37,396 bases of DNA from Saccoglossus kowalevskii (Eukaryota; Hemichordata; Enteropneusta; Harrimaniidae). Below are positions 1 through 12,340 of this stretch, one piece after another. The position numbers and the translations under genes were made by a program. The stretch is taken from NCBI RefSeq assembly GCF_000003605.2, contig NW_003134753.1, positions 1 to 37,396 on the forward strand. Reading direction: 5' to 3'. The stretch's first letter is position 1. Each line of letters opens with the position of its first letter. The notes under the pieces are model-generated. The model was not told where the DNA came from, did not search any database, and saw nothing but the letters and a program-made list of their open reading frames with translations.

Positions 1-114
1 TGGGTCATGATACTACTTTGGTGATGTGTAGTCACATGGGTCATTGATACTACTTTGGTGAATGTATTAGCCACATGGGTCATTGATACTACTTTGGTGA
101 TTGTGTTAGCCACA
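1..114 (+). repeat. Degraded first three monomers (36, 39 and 39 bp)
   Basis: The first three units are short: 1-36, 37-75 and 76-114. The first lacks single bases in several short runs (CATGAT for CATTGAT, ACTTTGG for ACTTTTGG, GATGTG for GATTGTG, GTAG for GTTAG). The next two lack one T in CTTTTGG. Losses of one base inside homopolymers fit either drift at an array edge or poor consensus at a contig end. The sequence alone cannot separate these. From position 115 the 40-bp period is regular. Confidence 0.85.
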
Positions 115-190
115 TGGGTCATTGATACTACTTTTGGTGATTGTGTTAGCGACATGGGTCATTGATACTACCTTTGGTGATTGTGTTAGC

Positions 191-270
191 CACATGGGTC
201 ATTGATACTCCCTTGGGTGGATGTGTTAGCCACATGGATCGTGTATACTACGTTTGGTAATTGTATTAGC
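191..270 (+). repeat. Early-form marker dimer (GGATCGTG with TACTACG)
   Basis: Here GGATC starts at 236, preceded by a CTCCCTTGGGTGGATG monomer. The marker monomer reads GTATACTACGTTTGG rather than the usual GTATACTAAGTTTAG. This is intermediate between the standard monomer (TACTACCTTTGG) and the common marker, so it looks like an older step. The copy at 757 has TACTACG with TTTAG, one step further on. Both sit near the left end of the window. Confidence 0.7.
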
Positions 271-317
271 CACATGGGTCATTGATACTACCTTTGGTAA
301 TTGTATTAGCCACATGG

Positions 318-720
318 GTCATTGATACTACTGTTGGTGATTGTGTTAGCCACATGGGTCATTGATACTACCTTTGGTAATTGTATTAGCCACATGGGTC
401 ATTGATACTACATTTGGTAATTGTATTAGCCACATGGGTCATTGATACTACTTTTGGTAATTACATTAGCCACATGGGTCATTGATACTACCTTTGGTGA
501 TTGTGTTAGCGACATGGGTCATTGATACTACTTTTGGTGATTGTGTTAGCCACATGGGTCATTGATACTACCTTTGGTAATTGTATTAGCCACATGGGTC
601 ATTGATACTACTTTTAGTAATTGTATTAGCCACATGGGTCATTGATGCTACTTTTGGTAATTGTATTAGCCACATGGGCCATTGATACTACTTTTGGTGA
701 ATGTGTTAGCCACATGGGTC
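318..720 (+). repeat. Higher-order block E, copy 1 (ATTACATTAG block)
   Basis: This run of about ten monomers matches 12683-13085 at a constant offset of 12,365 bp. Landmarks in order are ACTGTTGG, A-type, ACATTTGG, TTTTGGTAATTACATTAG, a GCGAC junction, TTTTGGTGATTG, A-type, TTTTAGTAATT, GATGCT, GGGCCATTG and GGTGAATGTG. The rare TTTTAGTAATT variant is shared by these two copies but not by the other block E copies at about 7.16, 21.56 and 32.9 kb, so these two are the closest relatives. Confidence 0.85.
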
Positions 721-1200
721 ATTGGTACTACGTTGTGGTGGATGTGTTAGCCACATGGATCGTGTATACTACGTTTAGTGATTGTGTTAGCCACATGGGT
801 CATTGATACTACCTTTGGTAATTGTATTAGCCACATGGGTCATTGATACTACCTTTGGTAATTGTATTAGCCACATGGGTCATTGATACTACCTTTGGAG
901 ATTGTGTTAGCCACATGGGTCATTGATACTACCTTTGGTAATTGTATTAGCCACATGGGTCATTGATACTACTGTTGGTGATTGTATTAGCCACATGGGT
1001 CATTGATACTACCTTTGGTGATTGTGTTAGTGACATGGGTCTTTGATATTACTTTTGGTAATTGTATTAGCCACATGGGGTCATTGATACTACCTTTGGT
1101 GATTGTGTTAGCCACATGGGTCATTGATAATACTGTTGGTGATTGTGTTAGCCACATGGGTCATTGATACTACCTTTGGTAATTGTATTAGCCACATGGG

Positions 1201-1440
1201 TCATTGATACTACCTTTGGTAATTTTATTAGCCACATGGGTCATTGGTACTAACTTGGGTGATTGTGTTAGCCACATGGATCATGTATACTAAGTTTAGT
1301 GATTGTGTTAGCCACATGGGTCATTGATACTACCTTTGGTAATTTTATTAGCCACATGGGTCATTGGTACTAACTTGGGTGATTGTGTTAGCCACATGGA
1401 TCATGTATACTAAGTTTAGTGATTGTGTTAGCCACATGGG
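1201..1440 (+). repeat. Exact 120-bp tandem duplication (three monomers, two copies)
   Basis: Positions 1201-1320 and 1321-1440 are identical by eye. Each copy holds a T-type monomer (GGTAATTTTATTAG), a CATTGGTACTAACTTGGG monomer and an ATCATG marker monomer. The rare TAACTTGGG form occurs in both. Perfect identity between adjacent three-monomer units implies a very recent unequal exchange, or a repeat-collapse or expansion error in assembly. Confidence 0.92.
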
Positions 1441-2520
1441 TCATTGATACTACCTTTGGTAATTTTATTAGCCACATGGGTCATTGATACTACCTTTGGT
1501 GATTGTGTTAGCCACATGGGTCATTGATACTACCTTTGGTAATTGTATTAGCCACATGGGTCATTGATACTACCTTTGGAGATTCTGTTAGCCACATGGG
1601 TCATTGATACTACCTTTGGTAATTGTATTAGCCACATGGGTCATTGATGCTACTTTTGGTAATTGTATTAGCCACATGGGCCATTGATACTACTTTTGGT
1701 AATTGTATTAGCCACATGGGTCATTGATACTACCTTTGGTAATTGTATTAGCCACATGGGTCATTGATACTACCTTTGGTAATTTTATTAGCCACATGGG
1801 TCATTGGTACTATATTTGGTAATTGTGTTAGCCACATGGGTCATTGATACTACCTTTGGTAATTTTATTAGCCACATGGGTCATTGATACTATCTTTGGT
1901 GATTGTGTTAGCCACATGGGTCATTGATACTACCTTTGGTAATTGTATTAGCCACATGGGTCATTGATACTACCTTTGGTGATTGTATTAGCCACATGGG
2001 TCATTGATACTACCTTTGATAATTTTATTAGCCACATGGGTCATTGATACTACCTTTGGTGATTGTGTTAGCCACATGGGTCATTGATACTACCTTTGGT
2101 AATTGTATTAGCCACATGGGTCATTGATACTACCTTTGGTGATTGTGTTAGTCACATGGGTCATTGATACTACCTTTGGTAATTGTATTAGCCACATGGG
2201 TCATTGATACTACCTTTGGTGATTTTGTTAGCCACATGGGTCATTGATACTACCTTTGGTGATTGTGTTAGCGACATGGGTATTTGATACTACCTTTGGT
2301 GATTGTGTTAGCCACATGGGTCATTGGTACTACCTTGGGTGGATGTGTTAGCCACATGGATCGTGTATACTAAGTTTAGTGATTGTGTTAGCCACATGGG
2401 TCATTGATACTACCTTTGGTAATTGTATTAGCCACATGGGTCATTGATACTACCTTTGGTAATTGTATTAGCCACATGGGTCATTGATACTACCTTTGGA
2501 GATTGTGTTAGCCACATGGG

Positions 2521-3240
2521 TCATTGATACTACTGTTGGTGATTGTGTTAGCCACATGGGTCATTGATACTACCTTTGGTGATTGTGTTAGCCATATGGG
2601 TCATTGATACTACCTTTGGTGATTGTGTTAGCGACATGGGTCTTTGATATTACTTTTGGTAATTGTATTAGCCACATGGGTTATTGATACTACCTTTGGT
2701 AATTGTATTAGCCACATGGGTCATTGATACTACTGTTGGTGATTGTGTTAGCCACATGGGTCATTGATACTACCTTTGGTAATTGTATTAGCCACATGGG
2801 TCATTGATACTACCTTTGGTAATTTTATTAGCCACATGGGTCATTGATACTACCTTTGGAGATTCTGTTAGCCACATGGGTCATTGATACTACCTTTGGT
2901 AATTGTATTAGCCACATGGGTCATTGATGCTACTTTTGGTAATTGTATTAGCCACATGGGCCATTGATACTACTTTTGGTAATTGTATTAGCCACATGGG
3001 TCATTGATACTACCTTTGGTAATTGTATTAGCCACATGGGTCATTGATACTACCTTTGATAATTTTATTAGCCACATGGGTCATTGATACTACCTTTGGT
3101 GATTGTGTTGGCGACATGGGTCATTGATACTACCTTTGGTAATTGTATTAGCCACATGGATCGTGTATACTAAGTTTAGTGATTGTGTTAGCCACATGGG
3201 TCATTGATACTACCTTTGGTAATTGTATTAGCCACATGGG
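2521..3240 (+). repeat. Higher-order block B, copy 1
   Basis: About 18 monomers recur at 29225-29944 (offset 26,704; that match runs on to about 30064) and at 31665-32380 (offset about 29,143). Landmark order is ACTGTTGG, GCCATATGGG, GCGAC plus GGGTCTTTGATATTAC, GGGTTATTG, ACTGTTGG, a T-type monomer, GGAGATTCTG, GATGCT, GGGCCATTG, TTTGATAATT, a GTGTTGGC junction (3107) and the marker at 3158. The GTTGGC junction is seen only in these three copies. The second copy differs by GTTGGCC instead of GTTGGCG and TTTGATAATTG instead of TTTGATAATTT. The third has one deleted G near 32223. Confidence 0.85.
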
Positions 3241-3574
3241 TCATTGATACTACCTTTGGTAATTGTATTAGCCACATGGGTCATTGATACTACCTTTGGA
3301 GATTGTGTTAGCCACATGGGTCATTGATACTACTGTTGGTGATTGTGTTAGCCACATGGGTCATTGATACTACCTTTGGTGATTGTGTTAGCGACATGGG
3401 TCTTTGATATTACTTTTGGTAATTGTATTAGCCACATGGGTTATTGATACTACCTTTGGTAATTGTATTAGCCACATGGGTCATTGATACTACCTTTGGA
3501 GATTGTGTTAGCCACATGGGTCATTGATACTACATTTGGTAATTGTATTAGCCACATGGGTCATTGATACTACC

Positions 3575-3830
3575 TTTGGGTAATTTTATAGCCACATGGG
3601 TCATTGGATAACTACCTTGGGGTGATTGTGTTAGCCACATGGGTCATCGATACTCCCTGTGGTAACTGTATTAGCCACATGGGTCATCGATACTCCCTTT
3701 GATGACTGTGTTAGCCACATGCGTCCTCGTTACTCCCTTTGTCGACTGTGTTAGCGACATGGGTCATCGATACTCCTTGGGGTGACTGTATTAGATTGTA
3801 TTATCCACATGGGTCATTGATACAACTGTT
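3575..3830 (+). repeat. Diverged satellite island
   Basis: This is the least typical stretch of the array. Monomers here carry CATCGATACTCCC, AACTG or GACTG instead of AATTG or GATTG, and GCGTCCTCGTTACTCCC. There are local indels near 3579-3620, including GGATAACTACC and CCTTGGGGTG. Several CpGs appear (ATCGAT, GTCGAC), while the array consensus has none. The island ends in a 50-bp monomer with the 10-bp duplication (3785-3804) and a TACAACTGTT monomer. The 40-bp spacing of the ATGGG boxes is largely kept, so it is the same family rather than an insertion. CTCCC also occurs near 198, suggesting an older variant layer. Confidence 0.85.
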
Positions 3831-4959
3831 GGTGATTGTGATAGCCACATGGGTCATTGATACTACCTTTGGTGATTGTGTTAGCCACATGGGTCATTGA
3901 TACTACCTTTGGTGATTGTGTTAGCGACATGGGTCTTTGATATTATTTTTGGTAATTGTATTAGCCACATGGGTTATTGATACTACCTTTGGTAATTGTA
4001 TTAGCCACATGGGTCATTGATACTACTGTTGGTGATTGTGTTAGCCACATGGGTCATTGATACTACCTTTGGTAATTGTATTAGCCACATGGGTCATTGA
4101 TACTACCTTTGGTGATTGTGTTAGCGACATGGGTATTTGATACTAGCTTTGGTGATTGTGTTAGCCACATGGGTCATTGGTACTACCTTGGGTGGATGTG
4201 TTAGCCACATGGATCGTGTATACTAAGTTTAGTGATTGTGTTAGCCACATGGGTCATTGATACTACCTTTGGTGTTTGTATTAGCCACATGGGTCATTGA
4301 TACTACTGTTGGTGATTGTGTTAGCCACATGGGTCATTGATACTACCTTTGGTGTTTGTGTTAGCCACATGGGTCATTGATACTACCTTTGGTGATTGTG
4401 TTAGCGACATGGGTCTTTGATATTACTTTTGGTAATTGTATTAGCCACATGGGTTATTGATACTACCTTTGGTAATTGTATTAGCCACATGGGTCATTGA
4501 TACTACTGTTGGTGATTGTGTTAGCCACATGGGTCATTGATACTACCTTTGGTAATTGTATTAGCCACATGGGTCATTGATACTACCTTTGGTAATTTTA
4601 TTAGCCACATGGGTCATTGGTACTACCTTGGGTGATTGTGTTAGCCACATGGATCATGTATACTAACTTTAGTGATTGTGTTAGCCACATGGGTCATTGA
4701 TACTACCTTTGGTAATTTTATTAGCCACATGGGTCATTGATACTACCTTTGGTGATTGTGTTAGCCACATGGGTCATTGATACTACCTTTGGTAATTGTA
4801 TTAGCCACATGGGTCATTGATACTACCTTTGGAGATTCTGTTAGCCACATGGGTCATTGATACTACCTTTGGTAATTTTATTCGCCACATGGGTCATTGA
4901 TACTACCTTTGGTGATTGTGTTAGCCACATGGGTCATTGATACTACCTTTGGTAATTTT

Positions 4960-5250
4960 ATTAGGCCACATGGGTCATTGATACTATATTTGGTAATTGT
5001 GTTAGCCACATGGGTCATTAATACTACCTTTGATAATTTTATTCGCCACATGGGTCATTGATACTACCTTTGGTGATTGTGTTAGCCACACGGGTCATTG
5101 ATACTACCTTTAGTAATTTTATTAGCCACATGGGTCATTGATACTACCTTTGATGATTGTGTTAGCCACATGGGTCATTTGATACTACCTTTGGTAATTG
5201 TATTAGCCACATGGGTCATTGATACTACCTTTTGGTGATTTGTGTTAGCC
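4960..5250 (+). repeat. Array segment rich in single-base insertions
   Basis: Within about 290 bp there are four one-base insertions relative to the 40-bp consensus: ATTAGGCCAC (4972-4976), CATTTGATAC (near 5178), and both CCTTTTGGTG and GATTTGTG (5229-5241). Most of the array has no more than one such event per several kilobases. Variants CACACGGG (near 5089) and TTCGCCAC (near 5043) also fall here. This may be a degenerate patch or a patch of lower base quality. Confidence 0.7.
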
Positions 5251-5719
5251 ACATGGGTCATTAATACTACCTTTGGTAATTTTATTAGCCACATGGGTCA
5301 TTGATACTACCTTTGGTAATTTTATTAGCCACATGGGTCATTGATACTACTTTGGGTGATTGTGTTAGCCACATGGATCATGTATACTAAGTTTAGTAAT
5401 TGTGTTAGCCACATGGGTCATTGATACTACCTTTGGTAATTGTATTAGCCACATGGGTCATTGATACTACCTTTGATAATTTTATTAGCCATATGGGTCA
5501 TTGATACTACCTTTGGTGATTGTGTTAGCAACATGGGTCATTGATACTACCTTTGGTAATTGTATTAGCCACATGGGTCATTGATACTACCTTTGGTGAT
5601 TGTTAGTCACATGGGTCATTGATACTACCTTTGGTAATTGTATTAGCCACATGGGTCATTGATACTACCTTTGGTGATTTTGTTAGCCACATGGGTCATT
5701 GATACTACCTTTGGTGATT

Positions 5720-6900
5720 GTGTTAGCGACATGGGTATTTGATACTACCTTTGGTGATTGTGTTAGTCACATGGGTCATTGATACTACTTTTGGTGATTG
5801 TATTAGCCACATGGGTCATTGATACTACCTTTGGTAATTGTATTAGCCACATGGGTCATTGATACTACTTTTGGTGATTGTGTTAGCCACATGGGTCATT
5901 GATACTAGCTTTGGTAATTTTATTAGCCACATGGGTCATTGATACTACCTTTGGTGATTGTGTTAGCCACATGGGTCATTGATACTACCTTTGGTAATTG
6001 TATTAGCCACATGGGTCATTGATACTACCTTTGGAGATTCTGTTAGCCACATGGGTCATTGATACTACCTTTGGTAATTGTATTAGCCACATGGGTCATT
6101 GATGCTACTTTTGGTAATTGTATTAGCCACATGGGCCATTGATACTACTTTTGGTAATTGTATTAGCCACATGGGTCATTGATGCTACCTTTGGTAATTG
6201 TATTAGCCACATGGGTCATTGATACTACCTTTGATAATTGTATTAGCCACATGGGTCATTGATACTACCTTTGGTGATTGTGTTAGCGACATGGGTCATT
6301 GATACTACATTTGGTAATTGTATTAGCCACATGGGTCATTGATACTACCTTTGGTGATTGTGTTAGTCACATGGGTCATTGATACTACCTTTGGTAATTG
6401 TATTAGCCACATGGGTCATTGATACTACCTTTGGTGATTTTGTTAGCCACATGGGTCATTGATACTACCTTTGGTGATTGTGTTTGCGACATGGGTATTT
6501 GATACTACCTTTGGTGATTGTGTTAGCCACATGGGTCATTGGTACTACCTTGGGTGGATGTGTTAGCCACATGGATCGTGTATACTAAGTTTAGTGATTG
6601 TGTTAGCCACATGGGTCATTGATACTACCTTTGGTAATTGTATTAGCCACATGGGTCATTGATACTACCTTTGGTAATTGTATTAGCCACATGGGTCATT
6701 GATACTACCTTTGGAGATTGTGTTAGCCACATGGGTCATTGATACTACCTTTGGTAATTGTATTAGCCACATGGGTCATTGATACTACCTTTGGTGATTG
6801 TGTTAGCCACATGGGTCATTGATACTACCTTTGGTAATTGTGTTAGCCACATGGGTCATTGATACTACCTTTGGAGATTGTATTAGATTGTATTATCCAC
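5720..6900 (+). repeat. Higher-order block A, copy 1
   Basis: Landmarks in order: GGGTATTTG, TTTTGGTGATTGTATT, A-type, TTTTGGTGATTGTG, CTAGCTTTGG with a T-type tail, GGAGATTCTG, GATGCT, GGGCCATTG, TTTGATAATT, GCGAC, ACATTTGG, GTTAGTCAC, GATTTTG, GTTTGCGAC with GGGTATTTG, then the marker (6573). This order returns at about 18.98-20.18 kb (marker offset 13,282), 20.45-21.35 kb and 23.78-24.68 kb, and partly at 9.70-10.4 kb and 34.83-35.2 kb. This copy has an extra GATGCTACC monomer at about 6181-6220 relative to the 19-kb copy. Confidence 0.85.
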
Positions 6901-7999
6901 ATGGGTCATTGATACTACTGTTGGTGATTGTGTTAGCCACATGGGTCATTGATACTACCTTTGGTGATTGTGTTAGCCACATGGGTCATTGATACTACCT
7001 TTGGTGATTGTGTTAGCGACATGGGTCTTTGATATTACTTTTGGTAATTGTATTAGCCACATGGGTTATTGATACTACCTTTGGTAATTGTATTAGCCAC
7101 ATGGGTCATTGATACTACTGTTGGTGATTGTATTAGCCACATGGGTCATTGATACTACTGTTGGTGATTGTGTTAGCCACATGGGTCATTGATACTACCT
7201 TTGGTAATTGTATTAGCCACATGGGTCATTGATACTACATTTGGTAATTGTATTAGCCACATGGGTCATTGATACTACCTTTGGTAATTACATTAGTCAC
7301 ATGGGTCATTGATACTACCTTTGGTGATTGTGTTAGCGACATGGGTCATTGATACTACTTTTGGTGATTGTGTTAGCCACATGGGTCATTGATACTACCT
7401 TTGGTAATTGTATTAGCCACATGGGTCATTGATACTACTTTTGGTAATTGTATTAGCCACATGGGTCATTGATGCTACTTTTGGTAATTGTATTAGCCAC
7501 ATGGGCCATTGATACTACTTTTGGTGAATGTGTTAGCCACATGGGTCATTGATACTACCTTTGGTAATTGTATTAGCCACATGGGTCATTGATACTACCT
7601 TTGGTAATTTTATTAGCCACATGGGTCATTGATACTACCTTTGGTGATTGTGTTAGCGACATGGGTCATTGATACTACCTTTGGTAATTGTATTAGCCAC
7701 ATGGGTCATTGATACTACCTTTGGTGATTGTGTTAGTCACATGGGTCATTGATACTACCTTTGGTAATTGTATTAGCCACATGGGTCATTGATACTACCT
7801 TTGGTGATTTTGTTAGCCACATGGGTCATTGATACTACCTTTGGTGATTGTGTTAGCGACATGGGTATTTGATACTACCTTTGGTGATTGTGTTAGCCAC
7901 ATGGGTCATTGATACTACTTTTGGTGATTGTATTAGCCACATGGGTCATTGATACTACCTTTGGTAATTGTATTAGCCACATGGGTCATTGATACTACT

Positions 8000-8990
8000 T
8001 TTGGTGATTGTGTTAGCCACATGGGTCATTGATACTACCTTTGGTAATTGTATTAGCCACATGGGTCATTGATACTACCTTTGGTGATTGTGTTAGCCAC
8101 ATGGGTCATTGATACTACCTTTGGTAATTGTATTAGCCACATGGGTCATTGATACTACCTTTGGAGATTCTGTTAGCCACATGGGTCATTGATACTACCT
8201 TTGGTAATTGTATTAGCCACATGGGTCATTGATGCTACTTTTGTTAATTGTATTAGCCACATGGGCCATTGATACTACTTTTGGTAATTGTATTAGCCAC
8301 ATGGGTCATTGATACTACCTTTGGTAATTGTATTAGCCACATGGGTCATTGATACGACCTTTGATAATTGTATTAGCCACATGGGTCATTGATACTACCT
8401 TTGGTGATTGTGTTAGCAACATGGGTCATTGATACTACCTTTGGTAATTGTATTAGCCACATGGGTCATTGATACTACCTTTGGTGATTGTTAGTCACAT
8501 GGGTCATTGATACTACCTTTGGTAATTGTATTAGCCACATGGGTCATTGATACTACCTTTGGTGATTTTGTTAGCCACATGGGTCATTGATACTACCTTT
8601 GGTGATTGTGTTAGCGACATGGGTATTTGATACTACCTTTGGTGATTGTGTTAGTCACATGGGTCATTGGTACTACCTTGGGTGGATGTGTTAGCCACAT
8701 GGATCGTGTATACTAAGTTTAGTGATTGTGTTAGCCACATGGGTCATTGATACTACCTTTGGTAATTGTATTAGCCACATGGGTCATTGATACTACCTTT
8801 GGTAATTGTATTAGCCACATGGGTCATTGATACTACCTTTGGAGATTGTGTTAGCCACATGGGTCATTGATACTACCTTTGGTAATTGTATTAGCCACAT
8901 GGGTCATTGATACTACCTTTGGTGATTGTGTTAGCCACATGGGTCATTGATACTACCTTTGTTGATTGTGTTAGCGACATGGGTCATTGA
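8000..8990 (+). repeat. Higher-order block G, long copy 1 (pairs with 14259-15240)
   Basis: About 980 bp match 14259-15240 at a constant offset of 6,259 bp, including the marker pair 8701 and 14960. Diagnostic variants are GATGCTACTTTTGTTAATTG, GATACGACC, GTGTTAGCAAC and the 38-bp monomer. Differences seen include GTAGTAG at 14710 against GTATTAG here, and GTTAGTCAC at 8650 against GTTAGCCAC. The match ends near 8990, where this copy continues into TTTTGGTGATTG while the other has GGGTCTTTGATATTAC. Confidence 0.85.
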
Positions 8991-9699
8991 TACTACTTTT
9001 GGTGATTGTATTAGATTGTATTATCCACATGGGTCATTGATGCTACTTTTGGTAATTGTATTAGCCACATGGGCCATTGATACTACTTTTGGTGAATGTG
9101 TTAGCCACATGGGTCATTGATACTACTTTTGGTAATTGTATTAGCCACATGGGTCATTGATACTACCTTTGGTGATTGTGTTAGCCACATGGGTCATTGA
9201 TACTACTTTTGGTGATTGTATTAGCCACATGGGTCATTGATACTACTTTTGGTAATTGTATTAGCCACATGAGTCATTGATACTACTTTTGGTAATTGTA
9301 TTAGCCACATGGGTCATTGATACTACTTTTGGTAATTGTATTAGCCACATGGGTTCATTGATACTACTTTTGGTGATTGTGTTAGCCACATGGGTCATTG
9401 ATACTACCTTTGGTATTTGTATTAGCCACATGGGTCATTGATACTACCTTTGGTGATTGTATTAGCCACATGGGTCATTGATACTACGTTTGGTGATTGT
9501 GTTAGCGACATGGGTCATTGATACTACCTTTGGTAATTGTATTAGCCACATGGGTCATTGATACTACCTTTGGTGATTGTGTTAGTCACATGGGTCATTG
9601 ATACTACCTTTGGTAATTGTATTAGCCACATGGGTCATTGATACTACCTTTGGTGATTTTGTTAGCCACATGGGTCATTGATACTACCTTTGGTGATTG

Positions 9700-10420
9700 T
9701 GTTAGCGACATGGGTATTTGATACTACCTTTGGTGATTGTGTTAGCCACATGGGTCATTGATACTACTTTTGGTGATTGTATTAGCCACATGGGTCATTG
9801 ATACTACCTTTGGTAATTGTATTAGCCACATGGGTCATTGATACTACTTTTGGTGATTGTGTTAGCCACATGGGTCATTGATACTAGCTTTGGTAATTTT
9901 ATTAGCCACATGGGTCATTGATACTACCTTTGGTGATTGTGTTAGCCACATGGGTCATTGATACTACCTTTGGTAATTGTATTAGCCACATGGGTCATTG
10001 ATACTACCTTTGGAGATTCTGTTAGCCACATGGGTCATTGATACTACTGTTGGTGATTGTGATAGCCACATGGGTCATTGATACTACCTTTGGTGATTGT
10101 GTTAGCCACATGGGTCATTGATACTACCTTGGTAATTGTATTAGCCACATGGGTCATTGATGCTACTTTTGGTAATTGTATTAGCCACATGGGCCATTGA
10201 TACTACTTTTGGTAATTGTATTAGCCACATGGGTCATTGATACTACCTTTGATAATTTTATTAGCCACATGGGTCATTGATACTACCTTTGGTGATTGTG
10301 TTAGCGACATGGGTCATTGATACTACATTTGGTAATTGTATTAGCCACATGGGTCATTGATACTACCTTTGGTGATTGTGTTAGTCACATGGGTCATTGA
10401 TACTACCTTTGGTAATTTTA
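9700..10420 (+). repeat. Higher-order block A, rearranged copy
   Basis: This segment begins like block A (GGGTATTTG, TTTTGGTGATTGTATT, CTAGCTTTGG, GGAGATTCTG). After GGAGATTCTG at about 10013 it passes into ACTGTTGGTGATTGTGATAGCC, a junction normally found after the 50-bp monomer, and then returns to the GATGCT, GGGCCATTG and TTTGATAATT series. A two-monomer patch from another block context therefore sits inside block A. A one-base deletion (ACCTTGGTAATTG) occurs near 10130. Confidence 0.75.
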
Positions 10421-12340
10421 TTCGCCACATGGGTCATTGGTACTACCTTTGGTGATTGTGTTAGCCACACGGGTCATTGATACTAACTTTGGAAATTTTA
10501 TTAGCCACATGGGTCATTGATACTACCTTTGGTGATTGTGTTAGCCACATGGGTCATTGATACTACCTTTGGTAATTTTATTAGCCACATGGGTCATTGA
10601 TACTACCTTTGGTGATTGTGTTAGACACATGGGTCATTAATACTACCTTTGGTAATTTTATTCGCCACATGGGTCATTGATACTACCTTTGGTAATTGTA
10701 TTAGCCACATGGGTCATTGGTACTACCTTGGGTGATTGTGTTAGCCACATGGATCATGTATACTAAGTTTAGTGATTGTGTTAGCCACATGGGTCATTGA
10801 TACTACCTTTGGTAATTGTATTAGCCACATGGGTCATTGATACTACCTTTGATAATTTTATTAGCCATATGGGTCATTGATACTACCTTTGGTGATTGTG
10901 TTAGCGACATGGGTCATTGATACTACCTTTGGTGATTGTGTTAGTCACATAGGTCATTGATACTACCTTTGGTAATTGTATTAGCCACATGGGTCATTGA
11001 TACTACCTTTGGTGATTGTGTTAGTCACATGGGTCATTGATACTACCTTTGGTGATTTTGTTAGCCACATGGGTCATTGATACTATCTTTGGTGATTGTG
11101 TTAGCGACATGGGTATTTGATACTACCTTTGGTGATTGTGTTAGCCACATGGGTCATTGGTACTACCTTGGGTGGATGTGTTAGCCACATGGATCGTGTA
11201 TACTAAGTTTAGTGATTGTGTTAGCCACATGGGTCATTGATACTACCTTTGGTAATTGTATTAGCCACATGGGTCATTGATACTACCTTTGGTAATTGTA
11301 TTAGCCACATGGGTCATTGATACTACCTTTGGAGATTGTGTTAGCCACATGGGTCATTGATACTACCTTTGGTAATTGTATTAGCCACATGGGTCATTGA
11401 TACTACCTTTGGTGATTGTGTTAGCCACATGGGTCATTGATACTACCTTTGGTGATTGTGTTAGCGACATGGGTCATTGATACTACTTTTGGTGATTGTA
11501 TTTGATTGTATTAGCCACATGGGTCATTGATACTACTGTTGGTGATTGTATTAGCCACATGGGTCATTGATACTACCTTTGGTGATTGTGTTAGCGACAT
11601 GGGTCTTTGATATTACTTTTGGTAATTGTATTAGCCACATGGGTTATTGATACTACCTTTGGTGATTGTGTTAGCCACATGGGTCATTGATACTACTGTT
11701 GGTGATTGTGTTAGCCACATGGGTCATTGATACTACCTTTGGTAATTGTATTAGCCACATGGGTCATTGATACTACCTTTGGTAATTTTATTAGCCACAT
11801 GGGTCATTGGTACTAACTTGGGTGATTGTGTTAGCCACATGGATCATGTATACTAAGTTTAGTGATTGTGTTAGCCACATGGGTCATTGATACTACCTTT
11901 GGTAATTTTATTAGCCACATGGGTCATTGATACTACATTTGGTGATTGTGTTAGCCACATGGGTCATTGATACTACCTTTGGAGATTCTGTTAGCCACAT
12001 GGGTCATTGATACTACCTTTGGTAATTGTATTAGCCACATGGGTCATTGATGCTACTTTTGGTAATTGTATTAGCCACATGGGCCATTGATACTACCTTT
12101 GGTAATTTTATTAGCCACATAGGTCATTGATACTACCTTTGGTGATTGTGTTAGTCACATGGGTCATTGATACTACCTTTGGTAATTTTATTAGCCACAT
12201 GGGTCATTGATACTACCTTTGGTGATTTTGTTAGCCACATGGGTTATTGATACTACCTTTGGTAATTGTATTAGCCACATGGGTCATTGATACTACTGTT
12301 GGTGATTGTATTAGCCACATGGGTCATTGATACTACTGTT

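Noticed and set aside
3785-3804. Attachment site or target-site duplication (ATTGTATTAG twice)
   Set aside because: The doubled 10-mer is simply part of the monomer tail and occurs in twelve copies with nothing inserted between the halves.
3575-3830. Transposon or foreign insertion in the diverged island
   Set aside because: ATGGG boxes keep near 40-bp spacing and every unit still aligns to the satellite. There are no target-site duplications or terminal repeats.
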